Positions 9,892 through 19,932 of a DNA stretch of 64,000 bases are shown one piece after another. Position 1 is the stretch's first letter. Each line of letters starts with the position of its first letter. This stretch comes from Strigamia acuminata (taxonomy: Eukaryota > Arthropoda > Chilopoda > Geophilomorpha > Linotaeniidae). The stretch covers positions 34,157,608-34,221,607 of the forward strand of contig OX442314.1 of the NCBI GenBank assembly GCA_949358305.1, written 5' to 3'. A program made the position numbers and the translations under genes. The notes beneath the pieces are model-generated. The model worked only from the letters and a program-made list of their open reading frames with translations, was not told where the DNA came from and ran no database searches.

Positions 9892-10737
9892 GTAGAAGTC
9901 GGCATCGGCACATGAGAACTAGTTCCGTGCTGCTGAAGAAGAAATTTTGTTGACTAATACCTGACATGAGTGCTTTGCACTCGAAATAGCGTATAATTAA
10001 TTATTAACCGCGATCGCTCACACGATCGTATTTTTTTCCTTGTTAATTTGTTTTCGAGGTGCGAGCGCAGACTTCACGTCGCCTCGCGTCTCGAAAATTC
10101 CTCATGACTTGAGTCACGAGCGAGACAATGGGCTCGAGCCATAGATAATTTTATGACAAGGGGAGAATATTCTGTAAAAGAATATTTTTTCTCCACAAGT
10201 AATTTGACGCATCAAATTGATGCAACTTAACATTCGTACGATGAATTTTTCGGTGTGTTGGATAAATTTAATCTGACTTTAACTTTTTTAAAAATTAGAC
10301 AAAGTCCGACTTCGGAATAATTCTTTATTAGGTTTATTTATTTAATAACATTTCGACAAGCACATTTATTGTGCGATTTTAGTAATAATTTACACCCGAC
10401 GAATTCTTTTTACGAATGACTGATAATTATTAATTTAATTATTAGTAATGTTCTAATTAATGTTAGAATTAATTTGAAGTAAAATCTGATGATAAGAATC
10501 CAGATTAAAGGCTCGATTCCGTCTCGCTGTGCGTTTTGGACATGAGACAGATTTTTCACGTGATGACTTCTCTTTTTCTATCCGACGAGGGACAATTCGT
10601 CCTACGTTTGCACCGATAGACAGGAATCGGTCTCGACGGACGGCTGCACGTACTGGCAACGTCCCTCGAAACCAACCATTTATCTACGTATTTAAATATT
10701 AACTTTTTATTAATTGTTTATTTCTCCATCCTTCCAG
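9892..10737 (+). other. Putative intron upstream of the element 1 third ORF
   Basis: The 846-bp stretch is AT-rich, unlike the GC-rich flanking coding sequence. It begins with GTAGAA and ends with a pyrimidine-rich tract TTTCTCCATCCTTCCAG directly abutting the ATG at 10738. No coding frame of note lies inside. It may allow a spliced subgenomic RNA for the third ORF, as retroviruses do for env. Confidence 0.5.
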
Positions 10738-12219
10738 ATGGCACTACGTAAAACATGGGGACCATTAGACCCCGCTTGCATCACTCGTGGCGGGATATTT
10801 CGAGGCGCGCTGCCCGATTTTTACCGACGATGTTTCGGCGAAGACGCCGACCCTTGGCGCCTGCGAATACTACATTCCCGATGCATCGCCCGACGTTGGG
10901 TACGAGACTGCACGCTCCTGGATACGTTCCCGGAGGGAATGCGCGAAGGCATCGCCACAGAGTTAGCTCGTGACGATGACCCGAAATCGCCGATTTTCCA
11001 CCCCGGATTGTCAAGTCAGTACACTGGCAACCCGGCGGAGGAACACGTGCTGCATGCGTGGCGAGCAGCCGAGACAGAAGAGGCCCGTGAGGCCATCTAC
11101 CAGCATTATAGACAACAGCTGGTGGATACCGCTACGGCAGTGGCCGAGCGCATCCTCCAAAACGAGGGGATGACCGCGGATGATATTCATCTGTGGTTTG
11201 AGAGGCTGCGATTGGGAGAGAGTACGCCCCAGTGGAGACCTCGGATGGGAATTTTAACGTCCCAAGCCGAGATGTGGCAGCTCCACCACCTGGGGATTTT
11301 GGGGCCCAAAAGCAGCTACCCGCGGAAGCGCAAGCGCTCCAAAGGCGCCGGGAACAGCCAGTCGCGTTCCCCGGTGACAGCCAAGAAGCAGCGTGTCACT
11401 CAAAACACGACTGAAGGCAACGAAGCTGGGCCATCCACTAGTACGGTGCGTGACCCTTCGCAGTATTCCCGACCGCGAATTTTCGTAAACCGTCAGATTA
11501 AAGACGGTAAGGAGTGCAAGGAGGTTTGGATGTCTGGTGACGAAGAGCGAGTCTCTCGTCCCAGCACTTCTAGACGTCCGCTGACTCATCGCGAGCAGCG
11601 GAAAAAAGATCGCAAGGAGCGATACTTCGCGAGGTGCGAAGCTCGGGGCCGTCCCATCCCCGAACCCGCCTACATCTCCAAGAGAGCGGGTCGACGAAGT
11701 GGTAGCCAGTCAGGTGAGCGACACGTCCCAGCGGCAGATACGCGGGACCTTCGCGAGATTCTGACTCAGATGAAGCGGACGAAACTGACACGTTTCGATC
11801 CCGCGATGAAACACGCCAGGAAGATGGGTGTTGTCACCGACGGAAAGGTGACCCCACACGAGGTGGCAAGGTGGCTCGCAGACTACATAAATTCGCGACC
11901 GCGACCCGATGGCATGCCAACCGCCATCGTGCAGCCTTCGAGCTCCGAACAACATCTCCCGGCGCCCCAAGTCGCAATGACTGGGGTGCAGACGACGGAG
12001 ACGCCACCACCGCCGACGCAGCCGCCACCACCGCTGCCGACGCCGACGCTGCCGACCAAGACGCAGCCGCCTCCGGACCTGCCGCCACCGTCGTTGTTGA
12101 ATTCGAGCGATCCGCCGGATTTACCCACCGACCGCTCAGTCCCTCTCCCCGTTGGACAGAGCATTATGCAGGAATGTCGAGCCAATTTGACCGACATTTA
12201 CAGGCCGAGCCGACCCTGA
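10738..12219 (+). CDS. Element 1 third ORF, N-terminal part (493 aa, function unknown)
   Basis: This GC-rich frame starts at an ATG placed exactly after a splice-acceptor-like CAG. The product begins with a Trp/Arg/Cys-rich region, has a basic KRKR stretch near residue 200, and a proline-rich tail near residues 430-480. It has no signal peptide, transmembrane segment or furin site, so it is not an envelope protein. The frame ends at an isolated TGA (12217-12219), and the same frame resumes immediately. I do not recognise a domain. Confidence 0.65.
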   Translation: MALRKTWGPLDPACITRGGIFRGALPDFYRRCFGEDADPWRLRILHSRCIARRWVRDCTLLDTFPEGMREGIATELARDDDPKSPIFHPGLSSQYTGNPAEEHVLHAWRAAETEEAREAIYQHYRQQLVDTATAVAERILQNEGMTADDIHLWFERLRLGESTPQWRPRMGILTSQAEMWQLHHLGILGPKSSYPRKRKRSKGAGNSQSRSPVTAKKQRVTQNTTEGNEAGPSTSTVRDPSQYSRPRIFVNRQIKDGKECKEVWMSGDEERVSRPSTSRRPLTHREQRKKDRKERYFARCEARGRPIPEPAYISKRAGRRSGSQSGERHVPAADTRDLREILTQMKRTKLTRFDPAMKHARKMGVVTDGKVTPHEVARWLADYINSRPRPDGMPTAIVQPSSSEQHLPAPQVAMTGVQTTETPPPPTQPPPPLPTPTLPTKTQPPPDLPPPSLLNSSDPPDLPTDRSVPLPVGQSIMQECRANLTDIYRPSRP

Positions 12220-13503
12220 CCCGGTTCCTCGGCCCTGTTCTTCGAGAGGCGAGACGAAGAAGCGCGACTCGCGAGAGAAGCCGCCAACCCGACTATCTCC
12301 GAGCTCTCAGCGTTTCGCTTCGTGATGGAAGACCCAAGAGTCTCCGCGCCCGCCTTGCGAGGTGTGGATCAGGCCCAGCGATATTTCATCGAATGGGCAA
12401 CGGCGATGATGAGTAAGCTCTCGTGCGCCTTCACTGCGGATTCAGAGCGAGCGAATCCAGTGAATCGTCGCAGCCTACAGCTATCATTGACCAAGGTCAT
12501 GATGCAGCTGCTAACCCCAGCACTCTTCGGAGAAGGGCGTCAGGCGATGGCCGCATGGTCTGTCGTGGACAGAGAGGGTGTACAGGTTCCCCGTGCACTC
12601 CTCGCAGAGTGGAGCTCCATTCTGCCCGACCCTGTGTTGACTCGGTACGAGCTAACCAGGGATGTGGTAAACCCCGAATTTGAGGGGTACAAGTTGCGAA
12701 GCACGGCGTTTCGTTACACCTCCGCCACCTGGACAGCGGCGCCTACCCAACAACTGCGCGCCTTGACCATCCAGACGGAAGAATCGGCAGAGGATGTAGA
12801 AATGGTGATCTCGCCGACGAGCGGAGTTCCGATTCCGCCACCGATGCCTGCGGAGATATCCCCGCAAGGACCCGCCCTGTTCGAAGTGGCGGGTAAACCA
12901 AAGCGCTTGCTGTGCCGAACGCCACCCGTCAGGTCCGTCGAGCAAACGAAGCCGACACCGCCCGGGACCTCACCGGCCCGAGCGGCGACAACGACGCAAG
13001 CCGCTATTCCCGCGGCCACCCAGAAGCCGAAGCCGGCACCGCCTCCGCCAGACTATTACGGGCGAATCATCGAAGAGTTTCCCCATCTCTCGATGACGAC
13101 GGCGACCAGGAGGTTTATCCTCGCGCAGCGGGACAAAGGCAAATCAGTCTTCATCTGGCTTCACAACCAGATCCGGAAGACTAGAGACCTCATCTTCCAC
13201 CAGAGGTTGCTGAGAGCCCACCGTGTGCCAGTGACGCCAGCGGAAGCCAATGCCATCCGGCATACGAACACCGGCTTCTCCGCCTACATCCCGAGCGTTT
13301 GGTTACACGAGAGGACGCGTGCCCCGCATGAGCCAGTTGACGGCCATGCATTATGCTTCATTACGGAGCATGAGGACCCCCGAGATCGGTCCTCGGCGTT
13401 AGTAGGCGATCTACCCGCGCCACCCGGCACTCAACCGCCTGTCCCTGGAGTGAGTTACGCCCAGGTGACGGACTCAGTGTCGGGTCCCCCAGGAAAGAAG
13501 TGA
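12220..13503 (+). CDS. Element 1 third ORF, C-terminal part after an in-frame TGA
   Basis: The frame is the same as that of the preceding ORF and is open for 427 codons to the TGA at 13501-13503. The first 35 codons after the stop read as normal charged protein sequence, which suggests the two parts are one gene broken by a single stop or joined by readthrough. The first ATG in this part is at 12325. The part has a helical region (residues about 40-140 from the stop), a Pro/Ala linker and a PPDY motif at about 13045-13056. A PPxY motif is the type that binds WW-domain ubiquitin ligases in retroviral budding. Function is unknown. Confidence 0.65.
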   Translation, partial: PGSSALFFERRDEEARLAREAANPTISELSAFRFVMEDPRVSAPALRGVDQAQRYFIEWATAMMSKLSCAFTADSERANPVNRRSLQLSLTKVMMQLLTPALFGEGRQAMAAWSVVDREGVQVPRALLAEWSSILPDPVLTRYELTRDVVNPEFEGYKLRSTAFRYTSATWTAAPTQQLRALTIQTEESAEDVEMVISPTSGVPIPPPMPAEISPQGPALFEVAGKPKRLLCRTPPVRSVEQTKPTPPGTSPARAATTTQAAIPAATQKPKPAPPPPDYYGRIIEEFPHLSMTTATRRFILAQRDKGKSVFIWLHNQIRKTRDLIFHQRLLRAHRVPVTPAEANAIRHTNTGFSAYIPSVWLHERTRAPHEPVDGHALCFITEHEDPRDRSSALVGDLPAPPGTQPPVPGVSYAQVTDSVSGPPGKK

Positions 13504-13523
13504 TCGCTCAGCCCCACGGTCTG

Positions 13524-13539
13524 AGCTCGGAGGGGGAAG
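13524..13539 (+). other. Polypurine tract of element 1
   Basis: The purine-rich GAGCTCGGAGGGGGAAG stretch lies immediately before the 3' LTR, as needed for plus-strand priming. Confidence 0.8.
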
Positions 13540-14557
13540 TGTTGTGACCCGACTGGACCGGGGTCAACGAAGAGTTTCTCTCGTGACCTCGTTTCGGGTG
13601 TAAGGGGAGCCGCAAGCGCGTCTCCCTTCCCTCAGTGCATTGACATCTAGTCAATGGACAGGCGTCTGCCCTGAGGGAGTGGGGATGGCTCGTCCACCCC
13701 ACCATTGGGTGATTCCGGTCACCTGTCGACCCCGCTTTGTGCAAAGGAATGTGCCTTGCACTGAGCGGGCAGAACCAACACAACCATCAAACGAGAAACA
13801 CACGTAAAATCCGTCGTCCTACAAGATCAGGCCCAAGTAAAAATACTGGGATTGACCGAGGACAAAGGACAATTTACCGTGAGTACGTTTGGTCAGTGTC
13901 AAACTCCGCAGAGTAACCTGCGAGATAAGATTACCACACTATTTTAGCACACCAGCTAGAAATAGTAAAAACCACTCCAGTTTAGCGAGTTGTGCAGACA
14001 AACGGTCGCACAAGCCTAAACTGCAGTAAAACCACGACGAGCGTTCCCGCCGCTGTGTGACCGCCGGGAACCAGAAGAGTCCGCCGCTGTGTGATCGCCG
14101 GACACCACACAAAAACCTAGACAACAGCCCGAAGTAAGTCTTTTAACTAAGCATTCACTCGCGCCCGACCAGCGTGAGCCCGAAGGACCAGCCAGAGACG
14201 AGCCGAGGACGCCATATTGCCACGCCGGCCCAAGACGACATCACGTTGCCACAACGAGGACGCCATCTTGGACACGCACAAGACAACAGACGACCTCGCC
14301 GATTCCAGCCAGCTTTCATCTTACCTTTGCCTTTCCATTTCCCATCACCCATTCCGATTTACCTTTTACTTACCCTTTATATATATATATATAAGATATA
14401 TCTGTATATTGCCCCGCAGAATAAATCTATATTATATTTTACCTTTTATATCTGTGTAATCATTTCTTTGGGTAAACCGCTTGAGTAAAGCGGTAGTGAG
14501 TTAGTCGAATTAAGTAATCAACCCACGAGTTAGCGACGGTTAGAGTTGAGCGCGACA
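13540..14557 (+). repeat. 3' LTR of element 1
   Basis: It is identical in length, and as far as I could read in sequence, to 1058-2075. It is followed by the AACC target duplication at 14558-14561. Confidence 0.95.
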
Positions 14558-14561
14558 AACC

Positions 14562-17252
14562 GTGCGTGCTCCTCAAACCCTGATTTCTTTTGTGTGCTTG
14601 GTAATAGAGGACTCATCAGCGAACTTGCTGCTCGGACGAGATTTCTGTCGAGCGGTTGGGTTATGTACGGACCATGGACTTAATTGCTGGTTCATAAGAG
14701 GTTCGGAGGAGCGGCGTAGTTTCATGACTATGAGACAGGCGCTGGCCTCCGACCCAGTACTTTTGTTGCCACTAATCCCCGCCGCCCCTAAGATGGCAGT
14801 TCCTGCCCCGATTAGTGATGTAAATTGTGTTTTGTTGAATCATCGCACATTGCCCGCCGAAACTTTTGAGTTACCGCATGACGATGCGCCATTCAGAGTT
14901 AAGGTGGTGGTTTCGCGTAAGACCGCGGAAAATAGGAGTTGGACATTTCTTTGGTCACCTCCGCGACGCGAAAAGTCGCGCAGAACTAAATTCCGCGATA
15001 CGACACGTGTCTACCGGAGGCCCATGTGTTTTAGCCAGCTCCGACGTTCTAAACGGGTGCGCAGGGCTCGGAAGAGATTGTCGCAGTCTGCGGAGTCGTC
15101 CGTTCCGTCAGTTCCTCCCGATTCAGTTATTTCGGATGTGGAAGGGAAAGTTGGTTCCACTGGTGGACAGTTTTCTCCTACGACCAATTTTGTTGAATAT
15201 CTGCCTTGTCCTGATCCGACTAAGTTGGACTGGATTTATGGGCAGTTATCAAATCAATTATCACCAAAACGCATCACTCATTTGATTGACGCGTTAAAAC
15301 CCGTTTCGAACATCTTCAGAGAAGAAATTGGGTTGTGTAATAACACTCTTTTTGAGGTTGATCTTAAACCTGACTTTAGGCCAATACACGTGCCTGTTAG
15401 GCCGGTAAATCCAGCTAAAAAGCTTATAATTGATCAATACATCGATCAAAAGCTGGCGCAGGGTATTATTCGTCGCTCGAAGAGTGACTGTGCCGTGGCC
15501 CCTGTTGTCGTGCCTAAGAAAGATGGCAGATGGAGGTGCGCCATGGACTTTCGCCCTATCAATGCGCAAACGATGCCTGACGTGTATCCCCTCCCAGATA
15601 TTGATAACATCTTTTCATATTTGGGCGGGGCTAAGTGGTTCTCCATAATAGATGGACGTGAAGCGTTTCATCAGATCGGCGTTAGGCCAGGAGATGAACG
15701 TTTTCTCGCTTTTATCACGCATCGCGGACTCTACGAGTATGTCCGCATGCCTTTTGGACCAATAAATGGCCCCGCAACACTGCAACGCGCTATGAATCTT
15801 ACGCTTGCGGAATTTCTTTACAAATGCGTCTTTGTTTACATCGACGACATTATTGTCTTTAGCAAAACATTTGAAGAACATGTTGAACATCTGAAGCAAG
15901 TTTTGACACTTCTTGACGCGGCAGGATTTACGATGAATGCCGGCAAGACTGAGTTATGTAAGCGTAGCCTTGAGGTGTTGGGTCATATTGTTGAAGAAGG
16001 AAAGATTCGTCCTAATCCGAAAAAGACCAGCGCGATCCAATTATTTCCCGCGCCAACTAATGTAAAAGAGTTGCAGCGCTTTAAGGGCATGATTGGTTAC
16101 TATTCTTCGTTTTTTCCGGGGTACTCGAAGACTTGTGAAGTTTTCAGGCCCTTGATGAAGAAGAACGCGCCATGGAATTGGACGGATGGCTGTCAAGCAG
16201 CGTTCGAGTATCTGCGGGACCAAGTTGCAACATCAACTTTGCAGCGGAGGTTTCCTGACTGGACGAAGCCGTATATTCTGCAGACAGACGCGAGCTACTC
16301 AGGCTTGGGTGCTGCGTTGATGCAATTGGATAATAATGGCATTCGTGTGCCAATTGCATTTGCTTCGCGCGCTTTAAATAGTGCGGAAAAGAATTATAAC
16401 GTTACGGAGATCGAGTGTCTAGCTGCTGTTTGGGCGGTTAAGCGTTTCCGCAGTTACTTAGAACTTATGGATTTTTACCTTGAGAGCGATCACAAGTGTT
16501 TAAAATGGCTTTTTGCTCAGCGCGAACCAAAGGGCAGATTGGCTCGATGGATTCTGTCGATGTCGGACTTTCGGTTTACATTTTTGCATTGCAGTGGCAC
16601 AACATCTTTGAAGTTTTCGCCGTATATGATGATCGTTGGACAGGAAGCGCGCTATCCGGGCGACCTCGACAGTGATACCGACGACGGAGATCCTCTCCCG
16701 CCGGAGGAGGCGAGGTATTTACATCGTTACATGCTACGCGTCGGAGCCGAGGCGCGGAAGAACCTGGAGATCGCAAACCTGCGGGACAAGCGATGGTACG
16801 ACCGGAAGCGACGGCCCCACGACTTCAAACCTGGCGACTGGGTGACACTGAAAAGCAGAATCTTGTCGTCAGCGGACAAGCAGGTCTCAGCAGGATTTCA
16901 GCAGCGAACGGAGGGTATTTATATAATACACCGGATCATCGGGCCGAACACCGTGCTGTTAATGAAGGAAGATGGCAGCGTAACGCAGCCATATCACATC
17001 GTCGACTTACGACATTGGTACAGCGAGCCTGATGACAGCGCGAAGACGCCAGCGGATGTTTTGGATCCTCCGGAAGTGCTGACCGCCGCTGGAAGTGAGC
17101 GCGTCCCCAGTTTCATCTCTAAAGCGGACATGGACGACATTCATCACCGAGTTGACAAATTTAGCGCGGAATCACGTGAAATTTGCATGAATTTCTATGC
17201 CGGGAACAGAGTTCGGCTGAAAGATTGTGAACACGGAGAAAGTTCGTCATGA
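14562..17252 (+). pseudogene. pol: Element 0 Pol continued: protease end, RT, RNase H, integrase C-terminus (integrase core missing)
   Basis: The frame continues the protease cut at 1057, with LLGRDF near its start. RT carries YIDD at about 15838-15850. RNase H starts with TDAS (about 16285) and has ECLAAVWA and SDHKCLKWL. At about 16610 the RNase H tail jumps straight to FSPYMMIVGQ, which matches the end of the integrase core. The final RNase H motif (ADALSR type), the integrase zinc module and all catalytic D,D,E residues are absent. The integrase C-terminal module (WVTLKSR, IIGPNTVLL) remains. The deletion is in frame. The copy could not integrate without an enzyme from elsewhere. Confidence 0.85.
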
Positions 17253-18608
17253 ACACCTTCTTTTTTCTGCTTTTAAAGTGTTTTTCGTGTTTATTAATTT
17301 ATTTCTTAGCATTGGTTGCATTTTTAGCTGAGTTTTGGTGTTTGTAGAATTTGTTTACATTGGAATGAGTGTGTTGTTGTGTTTTTTCGTGTATTTTTAC
17401 TAATCTCTAGTTTTTGATTATTTATTACTAATTGTGGATTTTTTGTCGACATTTCGGAAGGAGATGCGGAGTTAAAACTCTTTTCTTTTCCGTTTGAGAT
17501 GGAGACGCGACCTGTTGTTGATTTATTTTGATTTTTGTGAGCGTTTGGTGTTGGTTTTCATGCTCGTTGTTGGTTGCGCGTGTGTGGTCTAGTTTACGAC
17601 AGATGGCGCCGGAGTGTCTGGTGTCAGCTGACCAATGACCTCACTTTTCAATCAGTGTCTGGCAGCCATATTGTATTCGCGACTTAACACAGTGCGCCTC
17701 GTGTCTTCGCGTCTCCGATATTTTCAACGCGAACCAAGCCACAACTGAGCGTGGAAGTCCGCCAAAGCGCGTTTAATACGTTTGTAACATTAATTGTGAG
17801 TATTATTGTGGTTTTCACTGAAAAATTGTAAATTTTGACCTACTCGAGCAACATGTGTTTTTTCATAAGTGCAATGTTTTAGGGTTAAATTTTCCCCGAA
17901 CGCGTACCGAAGTGTTAGAGTTGCCTTTTTGTTAATCTCTTGTCGGTATATCGCGTTAGTATTGTTTAGAATGCTTCGTTATTAATTGTCAAGGCGTATC
18001 TAATTGTTAGGAAAATTTAGTATTTTTGTTTAGTTTCACTTTTCAAAGTGCAAGATGGCGACGCATCGTCTTGAAAATTTTCCATCAGGTCATGTGATGT
18101 CCGCCATCTTTGGTGGAGTACCCGTATGCGTGTAAATGGACTTACCCGATTTTTTGAGCTCATGTATTTTGAAGTGATAAGTCTGCATGCGACTGCTATT
18201 TTCTGTTCGCGTGTCGCTCATTAATTGAGTTTAATTGTTACGATGAACTTTATACATTTGTGCGAAGACTTTGTATTGTTATTGGACTTTTTGATTAATG
18301 TTTTTTCTGTTATTTTTAATTTTTGTTTTGGGTTACTGCGCATTGGTATTTCGCTCATTTTGATCGTAATCCCATTTCACGCGCTTTGTTTCTTAATTTT
18401 TATAACATCAGTGATTTTTAATTGCGAATACCTTTTTTGGCTAAGTTACGAGTTGTTACTCGAATTGTATCGCTTAATTTTTCACAACCCGCGTTATTAG
18501 CGGATTAGTTTTGTATTTTTTGTTTACTCTTGCTCGAGTGGCGTATTTTTTGTTGTTTGATTCTTTTATTAATTTTGTGCTTCGATTTTGTGACAAATTT
18601 AGATTGTG
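17253..18608 (+). other. Element 0 spacer between pol and third ORF, with splice-like signals
   Basis: This 1.35-kb T-rich stretch has no convincing gene. A donor-like ATT/GTGAGT (GT at 17796) and an acceptor-like AAATTTAG ending at 18602 flank an AT-rich segment. The acceptor lies 6 bp upstream of the ATG of the third ORF. The layout matches that seen in element 1 (9892-10737). Confidence 0.4.
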
Positions 18609-19243
18609 ATGACTGGACGTGGAAATGGATCTCGACCTCCGTCTCGGGGCGGGAGAAATGGAAAGAATAAGACGAGTGTTGAGACGCGCCGCCAGCGACA
18701 GGCGCGTGAGCGTTATGTTTGTCCCTACCCTGTGCCGCGATTGTTCGAGACGGGGCCCATCCTGATGCCGAATTATCACCCTGACCACCCTATGTGTCGC
18801 GCCTTCCCGAATCGCGAGCTTTGCCCTGTGTGTTCGGGGTGGGGTCATCTCCATCGAGGCGCGGACGAGTGCTTCGCGTGCGAGGGATTTGGAAATTTGC
18901 GTCAATCTCAATTCAAAATATGGATGCGACGTATGCAGGCCCTTTGCTTGGGACAAACGATGGCGGATGGGAGAGACATTTCGTTTTACGTCCTGCCCGA
19001 TACTTTCCAGCCGCTTTTGGGGGCCGCGTCCGACTGCAATCGCTTCATTATTCAACATGAGGCCCATTGGCGCAATACCATCCAGAGAGCCGCCACCATG
19101 GGAGTGCGCCCGCACAATTGGCAGTATCCTCCTTTGGGATGTTTAGTTGTGGCACCAGGCACGGTGACCCCCGAGTTGCCTTCATATTTTCGTCAGTGGG
19201 CCCCTATGGTCCGAGGACAGTCCAATCGTGTGCCGCCGATAAC
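18609..19243 (+). pseudogene. Element 0 third ORF, N-terminal part with a CxxC cysteine motif, cut by element 2
   Basis: The frame opens at the ATG at 18609 with a Gly/Arg-rich basic N-terminus. At residues about 75-100 lies CPVCSGWG followed by CFACEGFG, two CxxCxGxG repeats like those of DnaJ-type zinc fingers. The frame is interrupted at 19243 by element 2 and resumes at 32386 in phase. The third ORF of element 4 has the same CPVCxG...CxxCxG pattern. Function is unknown; RNA or protein binding through zinc is an inference. Confidence 0.65.
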
Positions 19244-19723
19244 TGTAGCAGAGTAGGGCGCAGAATATCGGTGAATTATCACCGGGAAGCGTGGAAAATG
19301 GGGCCGTGCTGCGCGCACAGACGTAGGCGATACGACGCGTATCGTAAGCGAGACGGCGCGTGGCTTATGGCCACTTATAGCGCACTAAACTAGCACACAA
19401 AGTGCTTTAAAGCAAAGGCAATGATAACAAAATATAAAACACTTTACTAAAATAAGAATACATTACATAAATGGTGTGAAAAACAATCAAGCAGCACACA
19501 GCCGTGTGCTGCGCCATCTTGGATTTGGATAACAGTGATGGTGGCACTCTGGTGCCAGAAATTAGTATTAATAAAGGATAAATCATTGGATTGAAGAACA
19601 AATCATATCAAAACAAGACAAGAGTATGGAATTACATACGAGACATCGCTAAACTAACAATAATATCGAAATCAAAAGTATATAAATAAATACATCGACA
19701 AAAGCATGGTCTTTAGACCAACA
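19244..19723 (-). repeat. 3' LTR of element 2
   Basis: On the plus strand it begins TGTAGCAG and ends ACCAACA. A purine-rich tract (minus strand TTCGAAGAGGGGATT, 19724-19738) adjoins it as the polypurine tract. Confidence 0.92.
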
Positions 19724-19932
19724 AATCCCCTCTTCGATGGAAATATTTATCAGGGGACGAGATGAACGTATACTGGAATTACAGTTGATCATTGGCGAGA
19801 AAAGAAAATAATAAATTCGAATCATCGAGCCGGGTACTGTCGTGGTTATCACTTAACTAAGCTCGGAATTCCCACAGAAACTCGATGATCCTCGAAATCG
19901 GGTGAAACTAAATCAGGAATGTCACGATAAAG

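Larger units (their letters stand above)
1058..14557 (+). mobile_element. Element 1: complete Ty3/Gypsy LTR retrotransposon (13.5 kb) with gag, pol and a 3' accessory ORF
   Basis: Two 1018-bp LTRs (1058-2075 and 13540-14557) lie at a constant offset of 12482 with no indels and no substitutions that I found by eye. The insertion is flanked by a 4-bp duplication, AACC. Internal order is PBS, gag, -1 frameshift signal, pol (protease, RT, RNase H, integrase), a 1.4-kb spacer with hairpins and a probable intron, a third ORF, and a polypurine tract. It lies in the protease gene of element 0. Its gag-pol looks intact; the only visible lesion is an in-frame TGA in the third ORF. Confidence 0.95.

Noticed and set aside
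10738-13503. Third ORF of element 1 as an envelope gene
   Set aside because: It has no signal peptide, transmembrane helix, furin site or cysteine pattern of an envelope protein.
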